Assembly: GCA_964007475.1 (NCBI GenBank)
Contig: OZ023273.1
Coordinates: 67,288,445-67,352,444, forward strand
Direction of reading: 5' to 3'
DNA from: Hybos culiciformis
Taxonomy: Eukaryota; Arthropoda; Insecta; Diptera; Hybotidae
DNA: 64,000 nucleotides
How positions within the stretch are numbered: position 1 is the first letter of the stretch; each line of letters starts with the position of its first letter. The translations under genes were made by a program, and so were the position numbers. A model generated the notes under the pieces. That model searched no databases. It saw nothing but the letters and a program-made list of their open reading frames with translations, and was not told the origin of the DNA. Below, piece after piece: positions 11,976 through 23,113 of this stretch.

Positions 11976-12949
11976 CAGGGTTGGAGTGGCCCACCGGGAC
12001 ACCGAGACATTTCCCGGTAGGCCGGTAATATTTGGGCCGATAAATTAAAATGTTTATTACTAATTATTTTAAAGATACAATGCAATCTGATTTAAATATA
12101 TTTTGATTGGAAATTATTTTGGGAAGGAATCGAAATATAATAGCTTCGAAAGCGGTACTTGTGCTAAACAATTAAACTTTGAAAATGCTGTAAACAGGAA
12201 AGTTATATTCAGAAAAATATATTAATTAAAAAAGAAACCAGGGTAAAAAAAATGTTTGTTAATTGATTCGATGAGATTCCAACTCTCAAGTCCTCTTTTG
12301 TGCTAAAATATATGAAATGTATGAGGTTTCCGTGGCCTACAACTCATTTGACTTAGATTTAAATAATTTAAATATTGTTTTCAATTCCAAAATTTTAGTT
12401 TATAATCGTCATGTTTGGAAAGAAAATCAAATACCTATAGATTATTTATTCAAAAAGTGTTATTAAAATTTAAAGTTCAAAACCCATATTGGAAATCAAT
12501 TTAAAAAGATTTCATAAAAGTTTATATTTGAATAGTGTTAGTTGTGTTCCCAGAAACTTTAAAATTAAAAGGCAACATTTATTATATCAGAAAATTTAGA
12601 AATTTGTTAAGGAGTTTTTGTAACTTGATTGGATCGTTAGAGTGAAAATATATGGATTGGTTCATGGTTTACAAATACTTAATTTAATTCTTTCCCAATA
12701 TTCCAATTTACTTAACAATAATTTTTAAAATTTTTCGTTCAGTTCCTTTACTTTTTTTGATATAGTATTGAATTAAAAAAAATTAGGGAACCTAGTGTTT
12801 ATAGAAATGCGTATTTATTTGGGCCTATATTCTAAATAAGCGTTGCATTTTTTTATATAGATAAGTGGATAAGCAATGTATATTATATAGAGAAATGGGC
12901 CGGTAGTCCAAAATTTTTCAGTTTAATTTTTATACCCAGTCCAACCCTG
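11976..12949. mobile_element. hAT element (974 bp, non-autonomous) inserted in a palindrome
   Basis: The left end CAGGGTTGGAGTGG and the right end, read inward, CAGGGTTGGACTGG differ at one position. The exact 8-bp TSD TAGGTGGT lies at 11968-11975 and 12950-12957. Removing the element and one TSD copy rejoins the arms of the surrounding long palindrome, which confirms the boundaries. The ends belong to the same CAGGGYTGGACTGG family as the short MITEs at 15946, 34006 and 35064. The interior has no intact ORF. Confidence 0.9.
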
Positions 12950-12957
12950 TAGGTGGT

Positions 12958-13345
12958 AGAGGCGGTCCCTAGAATGTTGAATACGCGAAGGTTTTTGGGA
13001 GAAAGCCCCCATTTCGGAGATATGACCCTTCAAAGTTTTCATACGAAATTCGTTATTTATTTTTTTTGTGAAAAAGCTTTGACGAGAATTTAATTTTTAA
13101 AAAAGGACGGGGGCGCCGCAAATCCCACTGACCAACCGCCCGCCCGCCGCCCCGCTCCATCCACGTTTTTAAAAAATTAAATTCTGGTAAAAGCTCTGTT
13201 TAAATTTTTTTGTGAGAAGTAACGTATAAAACTTTGAAGGTTCATATCTCCGAAATGGGGGCTTTCTCCCAAAAACTGTTTCGGATTCAATATTCTAGGG
13301 ACCGCCTCTACCACCTACCCAAAAATTGGGCAAATTGGGCGCAAA
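12958..13345. repeat. long palindrome with GC-rich centre
   Basis: Arms of about 160-190 bp face each other around a GC-rich centre near 13110-13155 (GGGGGCGCCGC, then CCGCCCGCCCGCCGCCCCG). Shared words include GAGGCGGTCCCTAGAAT, AGCCCCCATTTCGGAGATAT and AATTTAATTTTT with their complements. The outer part of the left arm (11940-11967) is separated by the hAT insertion. Open frames over this interval (such as 13234-13545, +) are by-products of the repeat. A structural repeat of unknown role. Confidence 0.8.
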
Positions 13346-13429
13346 AAAAAATATCCATACAAAAATGTATGAAAACTTTGGGTGGCCCTTTCTCCGAAAC
13401 GGGGCCTTTGCCCCAAGAACTGATTTCAG

Positions 13430-13755
13430 TTTTGGAAGTTTGGGCACCGCCTCTACCCCCCTTCCAAGTTTCAGCCCATTCTGAGGGATTCAAGGAAACG
13501 GCAGTATCGCCTAAACTTACCTCCAGGTTTCAGTCAATTCCTTAATAAGCGAGTAACACTACAACTAAAAAGCCACTACTCATTACGGCTTTTTTAAATG
13601 CGTTCACACTTAAACTTTTTGGTTTTTTTCTTTTTTTTTCTCTTTTAGTAATATCTTTTTCCTTTTTTTCGGGAATTTTTTTTGTTTTTTTTTTTCGTTT
13701 TTTGACAAACAATTGCCGCCAACTTCCTAAAAGTATGCAATTGTTAGTTTATTTC
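13430..13755. repeat. repeat block R2 (three partial copies in the window)
   Basis: The segment runs from GGGCACCGCCTCTACC through AAACCTGGAGG-type sequence to TAAGCGAGTAACACTAC and AAGTATGCAATTGTTAG. Its second half (13546-13755) recurs directly at 14049-14258. Its first part (13430-13660) recurs inverted at 17855-18060, outside the nested cluster. The TAAG...GTNACACT words near 13548 and the facing GTGTGACAGCCTTA at 14411-14424 hint at the ends of a further MITE, but no TSD was fixed. Confidence 0.7.
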
Positions 13756-14048
13756 CTGTAAATCATGTTTTTGACCTTAATATTTCTAAGGCATCCCTTA
13801 AAGCTGGTTTAAAAACTAATTCTTTTTTCTCTAATAACGTTGGAAGACTTTAATTAATATTTAATTTCTATCTGTTTATTTTACTTCTATTTTTTCTATT
13901 CTTTATTTTTTTTTAATCTACTCCTCTACTAATCTTCTTCCTTTAAAATTTTTTTTTTTTTTTTTCAAGGGAAACTATTCTTGTGTTATGTGACATGTCA
14001 CTAGTGATTTCGTTGTTTATCAGAAACGAGACTTGTTCTTAGTGTTTT

Positions 14049-14258
14049 ATAAGCGAGTCACACTACAACTAAAAAGCCACTACTCATGACGGCTTTTTTA
14101 AATGCGTTCACACTTGCACTTTTTGGTTTTTTTTCTTTTTTTTTCTCGTTTTGTCATATCTTTTTCCTTTTTTTTTGGGAATTTTTTTTGTTTTTTTATT
14201 CGTTTTTTTTTAAAAATTGCCGCCAACTTCCTGAAAGTATGCAATTGTTAGTTTATTT
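14049..14258. repeat. direct copy of the second half of R2
   Basis: It repeats 13546-13755 with small changes, from AAGCGAGTCACACTAC through AAAAGCCACTACTCAT to GCAATTGTTAGTTTATTT. The T-rich stretch between these words differs in length. Translation gives only Phe-rich low-complexity peptide. Confidence 0.8.
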
Positions 14259-14988
14259 TTTTCTCACAGAGCTCATTTGTTATTTGATCCCTGATTTTCT
14301 AGTGGCTTTTTGAAAAGCCACTAGCTTTTTTTTCTTTTTTTTGTATGGAAAAAGCCACGAAATAGCCACAACGATGATAGCTTTTTCAAAAAGCCATTAA
14401 AAAGCCGAAGTGTGACAGCCTTATTATGTTTTTTTTTCTATAATTCTTTTTTGTTTTCTTTTCTGATGCTTGATTTAAGCATCGTTTGGTGGTAATATTA
14501 ATTTTCCATTCCATGCTTCGTACCGAGCCCTCTCCTCTCGTATTAGCATGTATATGAGAGTGATGGTAAAGTTTTCATGGCAATTTATTGCCTTGAAGTG
14601 CAGTGGTGTTAAGATACACCCCCAACTCAATTATGACAATTATGGTATTGTGACTACAATTTAAGCACTTATTTTTTCCTGGGTAATTGTTTACGATATT
14701 GTTTTACGGTATTGCTGGGAAAAACAACAAGAAGTTGCTAACTTATCTACGATCATTTTTATTGCTGTTACGTTTTTTTCTATGACTTGAATATTAGGAA
14801 AAATGCACTGCCACAGAAGCAGTGCGGCTGTATTATACTTTCTGAAAAATTTAAAAACAAATATGGGAAATTTTTTTGTTATGGAATTTTTGAATGTATA
14901 GAAAAATGCACTGCTTCAGAAGCAGCACAATTTTCATATGGGATGTTTTTTGTTTGTTTTGAATTTTCAAAACTGATTTTCATATACA

Positions 14989-16746
14989 TAGCAACCTGAC
15001 ATTTTTTTCATTTTTTCAAGTTATTCGTTAGACTTTCATTTTACATTTATTTTATAGGCTGATATTTGACCTAAGTTTTTGCATTTCAGATTTAAAAAAA
15101 AAAAATTTTTTTTTGGGAGATATGACGATTCTTGTGGCAGAAGGCTTGGAAAATTTTGAAACTTCAAACTATCATCTCTCTGTTGTTAAATTTACAAGAA
15201 TATTTTCACATATCATTTTAAGTAGGTATTCGTGCGGGCTTTCTTTGAAGGTGCTGGCAACTCGGTGTTGCCAGTTTAACCCATAGAGAAACCCTAAAAA
15301 CACTGAAAAAACAAAAAATGGGTTTTTTCATTTGAATGTACTCCCTCAATTTTCAACCGATTTGGTCACTCTATACCATTTTGGAAAGGTCTTCCAGACC
15401 ACTTTAAAAAGCCGCTTTCGCAGGTTGAAATTTTTTAATGTTTTAGAAGATAATTCACTTCTTAGAATTTCCCCATACAAAAAAATTACCATTTTTAGCC
15501 ATTTTGAAAAAAGTTGTACTCCATCATCTTACGTACGATATTTTTCAAACTTCGCAGTCAAAAAGTACATATTTATACCTTTCCAAAGCCGCTTTCGCAG
15601 GTGAAATCGGTCCAGTACTTTCGGATTGGCGGCATTTTATATAAAACCAGTTTTGAAGTTTTTTGGCTCGAGTTTTGCTCAGTTTTAGTGTTGTTTTTAC
15701 TGTATATATTTTCGAGAACTGTTTTAAACAGACTCCCCTTCCATTTAACTTTCATAGAGCTTTGAAATTCTTTTTTTTAATGTTTCTTCCACATCAATTT
15801 CATTTTCTTTCCAATTTTCTTTTCTAAACTTATAACCTAAACTTTTTGCTATTGTAATTTGTTTTTTCAGTATTTAATCCTATATGATTTTACAATAATT
15901 TCTGAAAGGCATACAGCAAGTTCTATAAAATCGAGTATCTCCGAACAGGGCTGGACTGGGAATGAATTTAGGACCGGGAAATTCAAATTTTCTTTGTAAA
16001 AAAATTTTCTCACGCTTAAAAAAAAATTAAAAGAAAACATTATAATTTTAGACAACAGATTTTAGTACCGCCCACCAGGAAACTCCTTCTAGCTTGTTAG
16101 GCCAGTCCAGCTCTGTCTCCGAATCATTCAAAATCTCACTCACGAGTTGTTTTGAGTCGCTTTTACGTTTTTTAGTAGTAGATAATTGTTTTAAATTATT
16201 CGAACGTTTTATCCGTTCATTCACGTTCCAACATGCATTTCCTAAAAACATGTCCTCATAAATTTTGGTTTTTCAGTAATTTTTGTTATGGATTCGTTCT
16301 TTAAATTTGAGTTTTTGAATAAGAACGGAAATTTTTTTTTTCGTAATTTTTTTAATTTGGCATACCTCTTTTATTTATTATTCGATTCTTAAACGACCTT
16401 TTTTTGGTTTCTTTTCTGTAGTACAAATGTTGCCCAAAAGGTGGAGTAATTTTAGTTTAATACACAAAATTGGTTAAAACGCCATCTATACAATATTTTC
16501 AGGAACTAAAACTTTCTAAAAAAATGAAGGTAAACTCCTCCTGAATGAAAGTCTAGAACATCATGAAAGAAGTTTTCATACTCAAAAATGCTTAATTTCA
16601 AAATAACCAAAAAGTAACGGTAAAACCTAAAAAAACCAAAATGGCGGCAAACTTGTTGAACAAACATAATTTCTACTACCACTTTCTACCACTTTCAAGA
16701 ATAAAAATCCAATTTTTGCAAAAAACGCGTTTTTGTGAGGTTGCTA
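14989..16746. mobile_element. hAT-2 element, copy 1 (carries a MITE)
   Basis: The ends are TAGCAACCTGACA and, read inward from the right, TAGCAACCTCACA, flanked by the exact 8-bp TSD CATATACA (14981-14988 and 16747-16754). It sits inside hAT-1. A second copy at 33702-34844 has the same ends and a different TSD, and lacks about 630 bp of this copy's interior (roughly 15080-15735). On the minus strand around 15867-16251 both copies keep a weakly coding stretch (with KQLSTTKKRKSDSKQLVSEI) that becomes one continuous frame across the MITE site if the MITE is ignored. This suggests decayed transposase or accessory coding. The 8-bp TSD fits hAT, though P-type elements also make 8-bp TSDs. Confidence 0.87.
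15946..16115. mobile_element. 170-bp hAT MITE inside hAT-2 copy 1
   Basis: The ends are CAGGGCTGGACTGG and, read inward, CAGAGCTGGACTGG, with exact 8-bp TSD TCTCCGAA (15938-15945 and 16116-16123). It interrupts the minus-strand coding remnant of hAT-2. The same MITE occupies the same site in hAT-2 copy 2, so it was already present when the host element moved. Confidence 0.92.
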
Positions 16747-17192
16747 CATATACATAATGTATATGGATATATATCATAAAATTTTTATAATTAAAAAAAT
16801 TAGGTTTTTATGTTTTGCAGCACCCTTTTTCAAAACTTCCACGAGCCGCCACTGGATAGAACAGTTATAAGTGTGATAAGTAATTATGAGAACACGAACA
16901 AGCTTTCAATAACTTTCTCTTTCCATTATTGTACAAGGATTGGCACAAAAAGATCTAGAAAAGGTTGCCCCAAATCAAAATAACACTGAGATAAAAAACG
17001 TGCTAAAATCATGTAAAAATGCATAAAATCATGTATTTTCCGCAACAAAAACCGTCCAATGACGGTTTTACTAAAATCAATGCCTTTTGGGATTAAAATT
17101 TTTTTAAAAGAGAAAAAAAAAATTTTTATTTAAATTTTTTATTTTTATTTATTTCTATTTTTTTTATTTCTAATTTCTTATTTTATTTCTCT

Positions 17193-17260
17193 TATGCCCT
17201 CTTCGGGATTTGAACCACGGTCTTTAGCATTTCAACCGACCACTCTACCATTAGGCCATA
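17193..17260 (-). pseudogene. tRNA-like sequence 1 (pol III box A and box B)
   Basis: Read on the minus strand, the segment contains box A-like TGGCCTAATGG and a perfect box B GGTTCAAATCC about 40 bp apart. The outer bases TATGGCC and GGGCATA pair at 6 of 7 positions. The T-stem and anticodon stem are imperfect. The box A neighbourhood and an ATGCTAA-like loop resemble tRNA-Ser, but this is tentative. It is most likely a tRNA pseudogene or tRNA-derived repeat. An overlapping 72-codon plus-strand frame is not a gene. Confidence 0.55.
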
Positions 17261-17318
17261 GCAATCAAATTATTCATGTGCACAAAATAGAAAATATAAA
17301 TATCGTATACATTTTTCT

Positions 17319-17386
17319 TATGCTTTCGTCGAGATTCGAACCTCGGTCTTTAGCATTTCATTCAACCACTCTACCATTCGGCCATA
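17319..17386 (-). pseudogene. tRNA-like sequence 2, tandem copy
   Basis: It has the same length and orientation as the first tRNA-like unit, 126 bp away, with box A-like TGGCCGAATGG and box B-like GGTTCGAATCT. Shared sequence includes AAATGCTAAAGACCG. Differences concentrate in the outer stem and box B. A tandem pair of related, imperfect tRNA-like units suggests local duplication of a tRNA-derived sequence. Confidence 0.55.
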
Positions 17387-17854
17387 GTATTAAAATTATT
17401 CAATTATTTTAATTTAAGAATTTTTGGAATAACATTAATTCTCTTGGTACTAAAAATTATGCCTCTGGGCATTAAATTTACGATTTTAGAGCAGTTTGTA
17501 CTTGATATGATACCGAAAGAACTTAAATACTGTTTTTTTTTATAAAAAAAAATATTTGTTGTTGTTTTGTGTATAAAAATACTAGAACTTGATTTAATGC
17601 CAAAAGTCCTAAAATTTAGTACGCCTTTTTTGGCTCAGTGAACTTAATAAATTATAACTTAGTTTTGCTTTAAAAATAACTGATAAATTATGCTTATTCC
17701 TAAAATATAAATCTACTTAATTTCACATGAAATTTAATCTTATTAAAGTAATTTATAGAAATTTGAACAATACTATATCATGAAAGACATATTTTCTAGT
17801 TTTATTAAAGAATGTTTCAAACATATTCAAAAAATAAAACAGAAAAAAGAGAAA

Positions 17855-18060
17855 AAAAAAGAAAAAAACCAAAAAGTTTAAGTGTGAACGCATTTAAAAA
17901 AGCCGTAATGAGTAGTGGCTTTTTAGTTGTAGTGTGACTCGCTTATTACGGAATTGACTGAAACCTGGAGGTAAGTTTAGGCGATACTGCCGTTTCCTTG
18001 AATCCCTCAGATTGGGATGAAACTTGGAAGGGGGGTAGAGGCGGTGCCCAAACTTCCAAA
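17855..18060. repeat. inverted partial copy of R2
   Basis: Reverse complement of 13430-13660 at high identity, from AACCAAAAAGTTTAAGTGTG through GTAGTGTGACTCGCTTATTA to GTAGAGGCGGTGCCC. It lies about 1 kb beyond the outer boundary of hAT-1, so it arrived independently or by local rearrangement. Confidence 0.85.
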
Positions 18061-21000
18061 AAAATTATTTGTCAAATTTATTTTTCACAAATCAAAAAAA
18101 AAAAAAAATATTGTTTTATTTTTATTTTTTAATTTAAATCCAATATTAAATTTTTTTTTTAAACATCATAAGAGAATCTTCACAATCTTTTAAAAACTGA
18201 CAGACTACAGAATATATATAAAACAGTACAAGATAAGTTTTATGTACTATTTTCAAATTTACATTTTTTCGGTTCTAACTTTGCAACTCATATTAAAGTA
18301 TTAAAGCTTAAATGAAAGTGAATAAGATATCGCTTATTTTGGCGTATAATAAGGCCTACTTATTTAATATTTATAAACTTCCAAAAACAAAATACGGAAT
18401 TCAAAATATATAAAAATTTATATATATAAATATAAATATATAATAATATATATAAATATACTTAGTCCTCTATTAATGGTACGTTGAACATTTTTAGTGT
18501 CTTTTTAAAAAATTCATCCAACTGTTATTTACAGTAAATTGGAAGTAACAACTAACTATGAATATTAGGGATGAAGAATTCTATTATTATAAAATTAAAA
18601 CAAATTAAGTTGTTTCTTTTTTTTTTGTTTTGTTTTTCTGCTTCCAAAATATTTAGGGTTCATTAAAACTTGTTTATTTTTTTTTTGTGGTTTTATTTTT
18701 CAAAACAATAATTTCATTTTATTACAGTGGTCCTTGTTGTTCATTTAATAGCTTGACAATTTAATATCACTTAAAAAAGTTAAATTGAAATATTAAAAAA
18801 AAAAAATAATAATAAAATAAATAAACTTTAACAAATAATATAAATTTTTTTAAACCTTTTTTTTTCATTATCGTTCAAGACAAACTTTTGAAATTGATTT
18901 TATCCACAAAAATTGTTTACATTATTTTTTATGAACATAACATTGAAGTTCTAAATAATTGTATTCAAATTAGTACAATTTAAGGTACATATAAGCCAAA
19001 AACAAAACTAAAAAATAATTCAAAATTCAATTTTAATAATTTTTCAAAAAACAAAACTAATTTACAAAATTTTGTTAACTTCTTCTTTGGAACAATGCAC
19101 TCATCTGTCCTAAATTTGGTCAAATAGTTATAAACAAATTATTTGAAAAAAAAAATTAGATATCAATCGCATACAATATAATCGAACTGCATCCAATATA
19201 GTGAATTTTTTTTTTTCGAATATAATTAATTCCAATATCTAAATTAAAAATCGGATGGCATAGAAATCTGTCAGAAAATCTTGAAAAAAAAATACTAATA
19301 ATAATAATAATCCTATAGATAAAAATTTCATATAATTTTGAATGATATTTATTTATTTTATTCCTTTAAAATTTAATCCTATAATATATTTTAGATAAAT
19401 TATTTATATAGGTATACATTGCTAAATTTTAATCAATAATTTGCAGGTCCATACATACAATTTTACATCCAATTTAATAATTAAATCATACATTATTTTA
19501 TTATGTATTATATTGCAACGAATCATAAATTATAAAAAGTTAGTTAGTTTATTGGATTTGTATTTGAACTTTACAAAAAAAAATCTTTTCCGAAAAGTTA
19601 ATTGGAAATAAAATTGATTTGATAAAGTCTGAAATTGATTCAGACTCATTTCAATGATATATTCGTATCAAATGGTTGAATACAATGTTGGTAGTAGTCG
19701 CATGGATACTTAAAAAATTTTTGAGATTGTCAATTAGACTTCTTTGAAAATAGATGCATACAATTATACTATAATACAAGGTTTTGTAATTGTTTTAAAA
19801 AGAAAATTGATATCTTACTTACTTACTGCTGTATTATAAATTTTAAAATATAAAATTCCATCCATTTACCACATTCCTTAAGTTAAGATATTTGTACAGA
19901 GAAGTAATCATTTCCGAAAAGAGTTAATCAAAAAGGATTTTCCGATTATTTCCATTATATCAAAATTAATTCTACATAATGAAAATTCTATAATATATAA
20001 AATAATTATTGAACTTTTCTTTTCTTTTAAATATATACATAATATTTATATAGTTGAAAATCGTCATTATTTTTCGATGAAATGCATAATGATTAAATTT
20101 AACTTAATAATATGTTTTTAATTCTCAATATTTTTATTATTTTTACTTCAATCCAGGATAATTAATTAAAAAGAAAAATGTTATATAATGTTTTTTTATT
20201 TTTTTTTATTTTTTTTGTAACAATTTTATCATTGTAATTTAATACCTACCGTATATTTATAAATTTTCTTTCAAACATCATACCACATGTTTATGATTAT
20301 GAGCACAGATAAACTATCTATTTAATTCACTACACACCATTAATAGTTGTCCTCTATTATTTTACAACTAATCATTCGTCATTTATGTAAAATATATCAT
20401 ATGTATATGATATGTAAGTAAATTGAAATATTTGTATAATGTATCTATAATGTATTTATATATATAATATACATATAACAAAGATATATGTATCTATTTG
20501 ATTTTATTAAGTTTTAAATATTAAAATGGCTTGTCATCGTCATTATATAGGAATATAATTTTACAAAATATTTAAATTGCGGTTATAAAAGGATTAAATT
20601 TAAATAATAATTATAATAGTATAGCCATATAATATAATATATGATTATATTTATGTATATCAAATAAATTTTATAAATAAAATATCCATTTCTCTGGATG
20701 ATATATTTTATGTAACATAATTGTAAAAGTGTATACTCAGACCGACAATAAGATTCCGGAAATAATTCTATTTCTTCGGGTAGTGTTATAATAATTTTAA
20801 ACTTTATAGTTATTTATAAAATTATTCATTGAAAACTACCGAAGATTGGAAACGATTCAGATAAACTATTTTTTTTTTACAACACAGTAATCCTAAAAAA
20901 TGTGTAAAAAGTTTAATCACTCTTTGTTGTCGCTATCGACACCAAAAGGCGTTACTTACGAAGAACTGATTTGAGAACAAGTAATGTTCAAACAAGTTTC

Positions 21001-21530
21001 GATGTGAATCAAAGATGAATGTTCCTTCCATTGTACCACGCATTTAATGTTTTATATTTGTTCACTAGTCTCAAAAATAAACACCGAACACAGAAAAAGG
21101 TATATTAACGACATTGAGAATACTTTCAATATTAAATTATCACTGAAACTTCATTGATAAAGGACAATAAATAACTATATGAAAAAATTTTATACAGCAT
21201 CAGAACTTTGTGTATGAATATGTACTAAATTTTCTAATTTTTGATATTACCCATCAAAAGGAACTTTCTTTTTATATAAAATTAAAATCATATAATAAAA
21301 AGCTAAAAGTTTTTTATAATAACGTTAGATTTTTAGAATTTAATAATTATCTCGGAAATGAAATAAAATTATACGAAAAACATTTTTTTTTTTTTAATTT
21401 AAACTTTAAAATTTAGAAAAAAATAATTACGAAGTTTTAAATGTGGTTACTTCAAATGAGATCGAGTGCTGAAAATTTTCACAAAAATTATTTTGATACA
21501 CCAGAGTAGACAAAGATACATTCTTCATAT
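18061..21530. other. AT-rich intergenic sequence, no gene seen
   Basis: About 3.5 kb of strongly AT-rich sequence with short AT and AAT microsatellites (for example 19290-19312) and TATATA tracts near 20400-20660. A 68-codon frame at 21210-21416 (+) has no recognisable domain. Confidence 0.6.
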
Positions 21531-21533
21531 CAC

Positions 21534-22145
21534 CGGGGACGGCAGTCCCCCGAGTGACGCAAGCACCTCTACGTGTGAAGCTTCACGACAATATATACAG
21601 CTAACTTTCGACTTTTTGAACTGTTGTCCCTAGCCCCTAATGTTAGATACCGTTGGAAAGGTCTTGGAACGTAGATGCGAAAAATGTCATATGTCATCCA
21701 AAAAAGTCAAAAGGTTATCAAGTTATGGCCATTTGAATTTTTTTTCACCTTTTCAGTTTTTGGCCTATAACTTGGTAACCTTTTGACCTTTCTGGATGAC
21801 ATATGACATTTTTCGCATCTACGTTCCAAGACCTTTACAACGGTACTTAGCATGAGTGGATGGGGTCAATAGTTCAAAAGTTATGACCGGATATTTGAAT
21901 CATGACCTCTACCTTGAGATAAACGAATAGTATGTTTGTTTGTTTGTTTGATTGTTTGTTTGTGGACACAATATATTTCGCACTCAAAGGTCGACGCTCA
22001 ATAATTTCATTTCACTCAATCACTCTCCAATATGATTTCCACTCAAGCTCAAGTCCCAAAAATGTTCCAAATTAAAATGTCCCAAAATCCAAATTGTCCC
22101 AAAATCCCAAAATGTCCCAAAATCGAAAATGTCTCAAAGTGAAAG
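21534..22145. repeat. palindromic repeat with hairpin, GTTT tract and CCCAAAATG-type tandem tail
   Basis: A small hairpin GGGGAC/GTCCCC at about 21537-21552 is followed by a large palindrome (about 21605-21890, strongest 21648-21845). Its arms share GTCTTGGAACGTAGATGCG, CATATGTCATCC and AACCTTTTGAC-type words with their complements. Then come a (GTTT)n tract at about 21937-21962 and, from 22048, at least seven imperfect copies of a 10-12-bp unit like CCCAAAATGTC. Some non-autonomous Helitron/Helentron elements combine hairpins and microsatellite tails, but no diagnostic end was confirmed. Confidence 0.6.
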
Positions 22146-22150
22146 GTAAA

Positions 22151-22922
22151 CGTAAAGGATCGCAGAATGTCCAATTTGATAGTCAAACTGCGCTAGCAAA
22201 ATAAAATTAACAAGTCGTGCGATGATAATACGCGCACTTGTCTTGATATTGAATAAACTGATAGTTTAAGTTGAAAAATCTCGCAGTATAAAATTTTAAA
22301 TCATTTTTAAATACGTGCAAAATTCAAAATAATTTAATTTATCTAAAATAAATGTCTTAATTGAAATAAAACCATGTTTTAGATGAAATAAAAAATAAAA
22401 TTCCAAATTGTAAAATACCAATAACATGTTAGTGTTAAAAATCGGTTACTCTTAAATTCTGATTTATGTTATATTTATTTTAAGTTCTTTTATTAATAAA
22501 TAAATAAATAAAAACCTTTTACAATCATATTCTTACCAATTCATCATAAAATTTAATATTTTATAAAATTGAATCATAAAACAAAAAAACAATTAGCATA
22601 TTTTAATTCGAATTTTTAATTCAATTTATATGTTCTACAATAAATATTTTCATACATTCTTAAATCCTATTTAGTTTTTTAATTGCTTTAACGTATATAG
22701 TTAACAATAATATCTGCGTACTATTTACACATCTTCATATTCAATTGAAATTTTCTATAAATACATATTTTATTTTATGTTTTTATTATAAAAATAAAAA
22801 AAAAAAAACTATACAAATAGCAAATTAAAATATATAATATGAAGTTGTAAATAATAAAGAAGGAAAAATCTTAAGAGACACAAAAATACCAGAAAAAAAA
22901 ATATTCATAACTTAAAATGTTT
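22151..22922. other. AT-rich 3' flank of the dpr-family gene
   Basis: Lies just downstream of the gene's stop codon on the minus strand, so it probably includes the 3' UTR. An AATAAA on the minus strand overlaps the stop codon, and several AT-rich candidates follow, but no polyadenylation site can be fixed. No other gene seen. Confidence 0.5.
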
Positions 22923-23113
22923 TTATTTAATATTCTCAAGAATATATAAACTTAAATTGAGTAATATTATTGTATTTTGAAACAATTTACTATTATTATT
23001 ATTATGATTATTGTTGTTATTATTATTACTATTCTTATTATTATTATTATGTTGTTTAAAAGCATAAATTCTACTACGTACTCCTGATGTAATTGCTGAT
23101 GCTGAATATTCTC
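22923..23113 (-). CDS. dpr-family gene, last coding exon (C-terminal tail)
   Basis: The exon starts after a TATTTAG acceptor and continues the codon split by the previous exon (phase 1). It gives 62 residues and then TAA. It opens EYSASAITSGVRS, directly following the HVLSG end of the second Ig domain. In Dpr proteins Ig2 is likewise followed by a short Gly-Glu-containing linker and a variable tail. A poly-Asn stretch (about 15 Asn within 20 residues, encoded by an AAT/AAC microsatellite) follows. The last 20 residues contain the hydrophobic segment TIILLNLSLYIL, which could serve as a GPI-anchor signal, the attachment known for several Dprs. The tail is not conserved enough to confirm anchoring. 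Confidence 0.85.

Larger units (their letters stand above)
11270..14753. mobile_element. Mutator-like (MULE-type) element inside hAT-1
   Basis: Terminal inverted repeats of 109 bp (11270-11378 and 14645-14753) start ATCGTAGA and are nearly identical, with shared blocks such as AAGTTAGCAACTTCTTGTTG and TTGTAGTCACAATAC. An exact 9-bp duplication CATTTTTAT flanks them (11261-11269 and 14754-14762). Long inverted repeats plus a 9-bp TSD are characteristic of the Mutator superfamily. No MuDR-type transposase ORF is visible; the interior is palindromes, repeats and a hAT insertion, so the element is non-autonomous. Confidence 0.82.
10958..16854. mobile_element. outer hAT element (hAT-1) of a nested transposon cluster
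   Basis: The ends CAGCGGCAGCTCG and, read inward from the right, CAGTGGCGGCTCG match at 11 of 13 positions. They are followed on both sides by GTGCTGC-containing subterminal sequence. An exact 8-bp duplication, GATAGAAC, flanks the element (10950-10957 and 16855-16862), diagnostic of hAT-type integration. Of the 5,897 bp between the ends only about 620 bp belongs to this element; the rest is later insertions, described separately. No transposase coding remains, so it was probably a short non-autonomous hAT before being invaded. Confidence 0.88.

Noticed and set aside
13234..13545. 103-codon plus-strand frame
   Set aside because: Lies across one arm of the long palindrome and repeat R2 and has no domain; the translation follows the repeat, not a conserved protein.
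17194..17412. 72-codon frame with repeated FEPRSLAF
   Set aside because: It is the antisense translation of the two tRNA-like units (the FEPRSLAF comes from box B and adjoining sequence).
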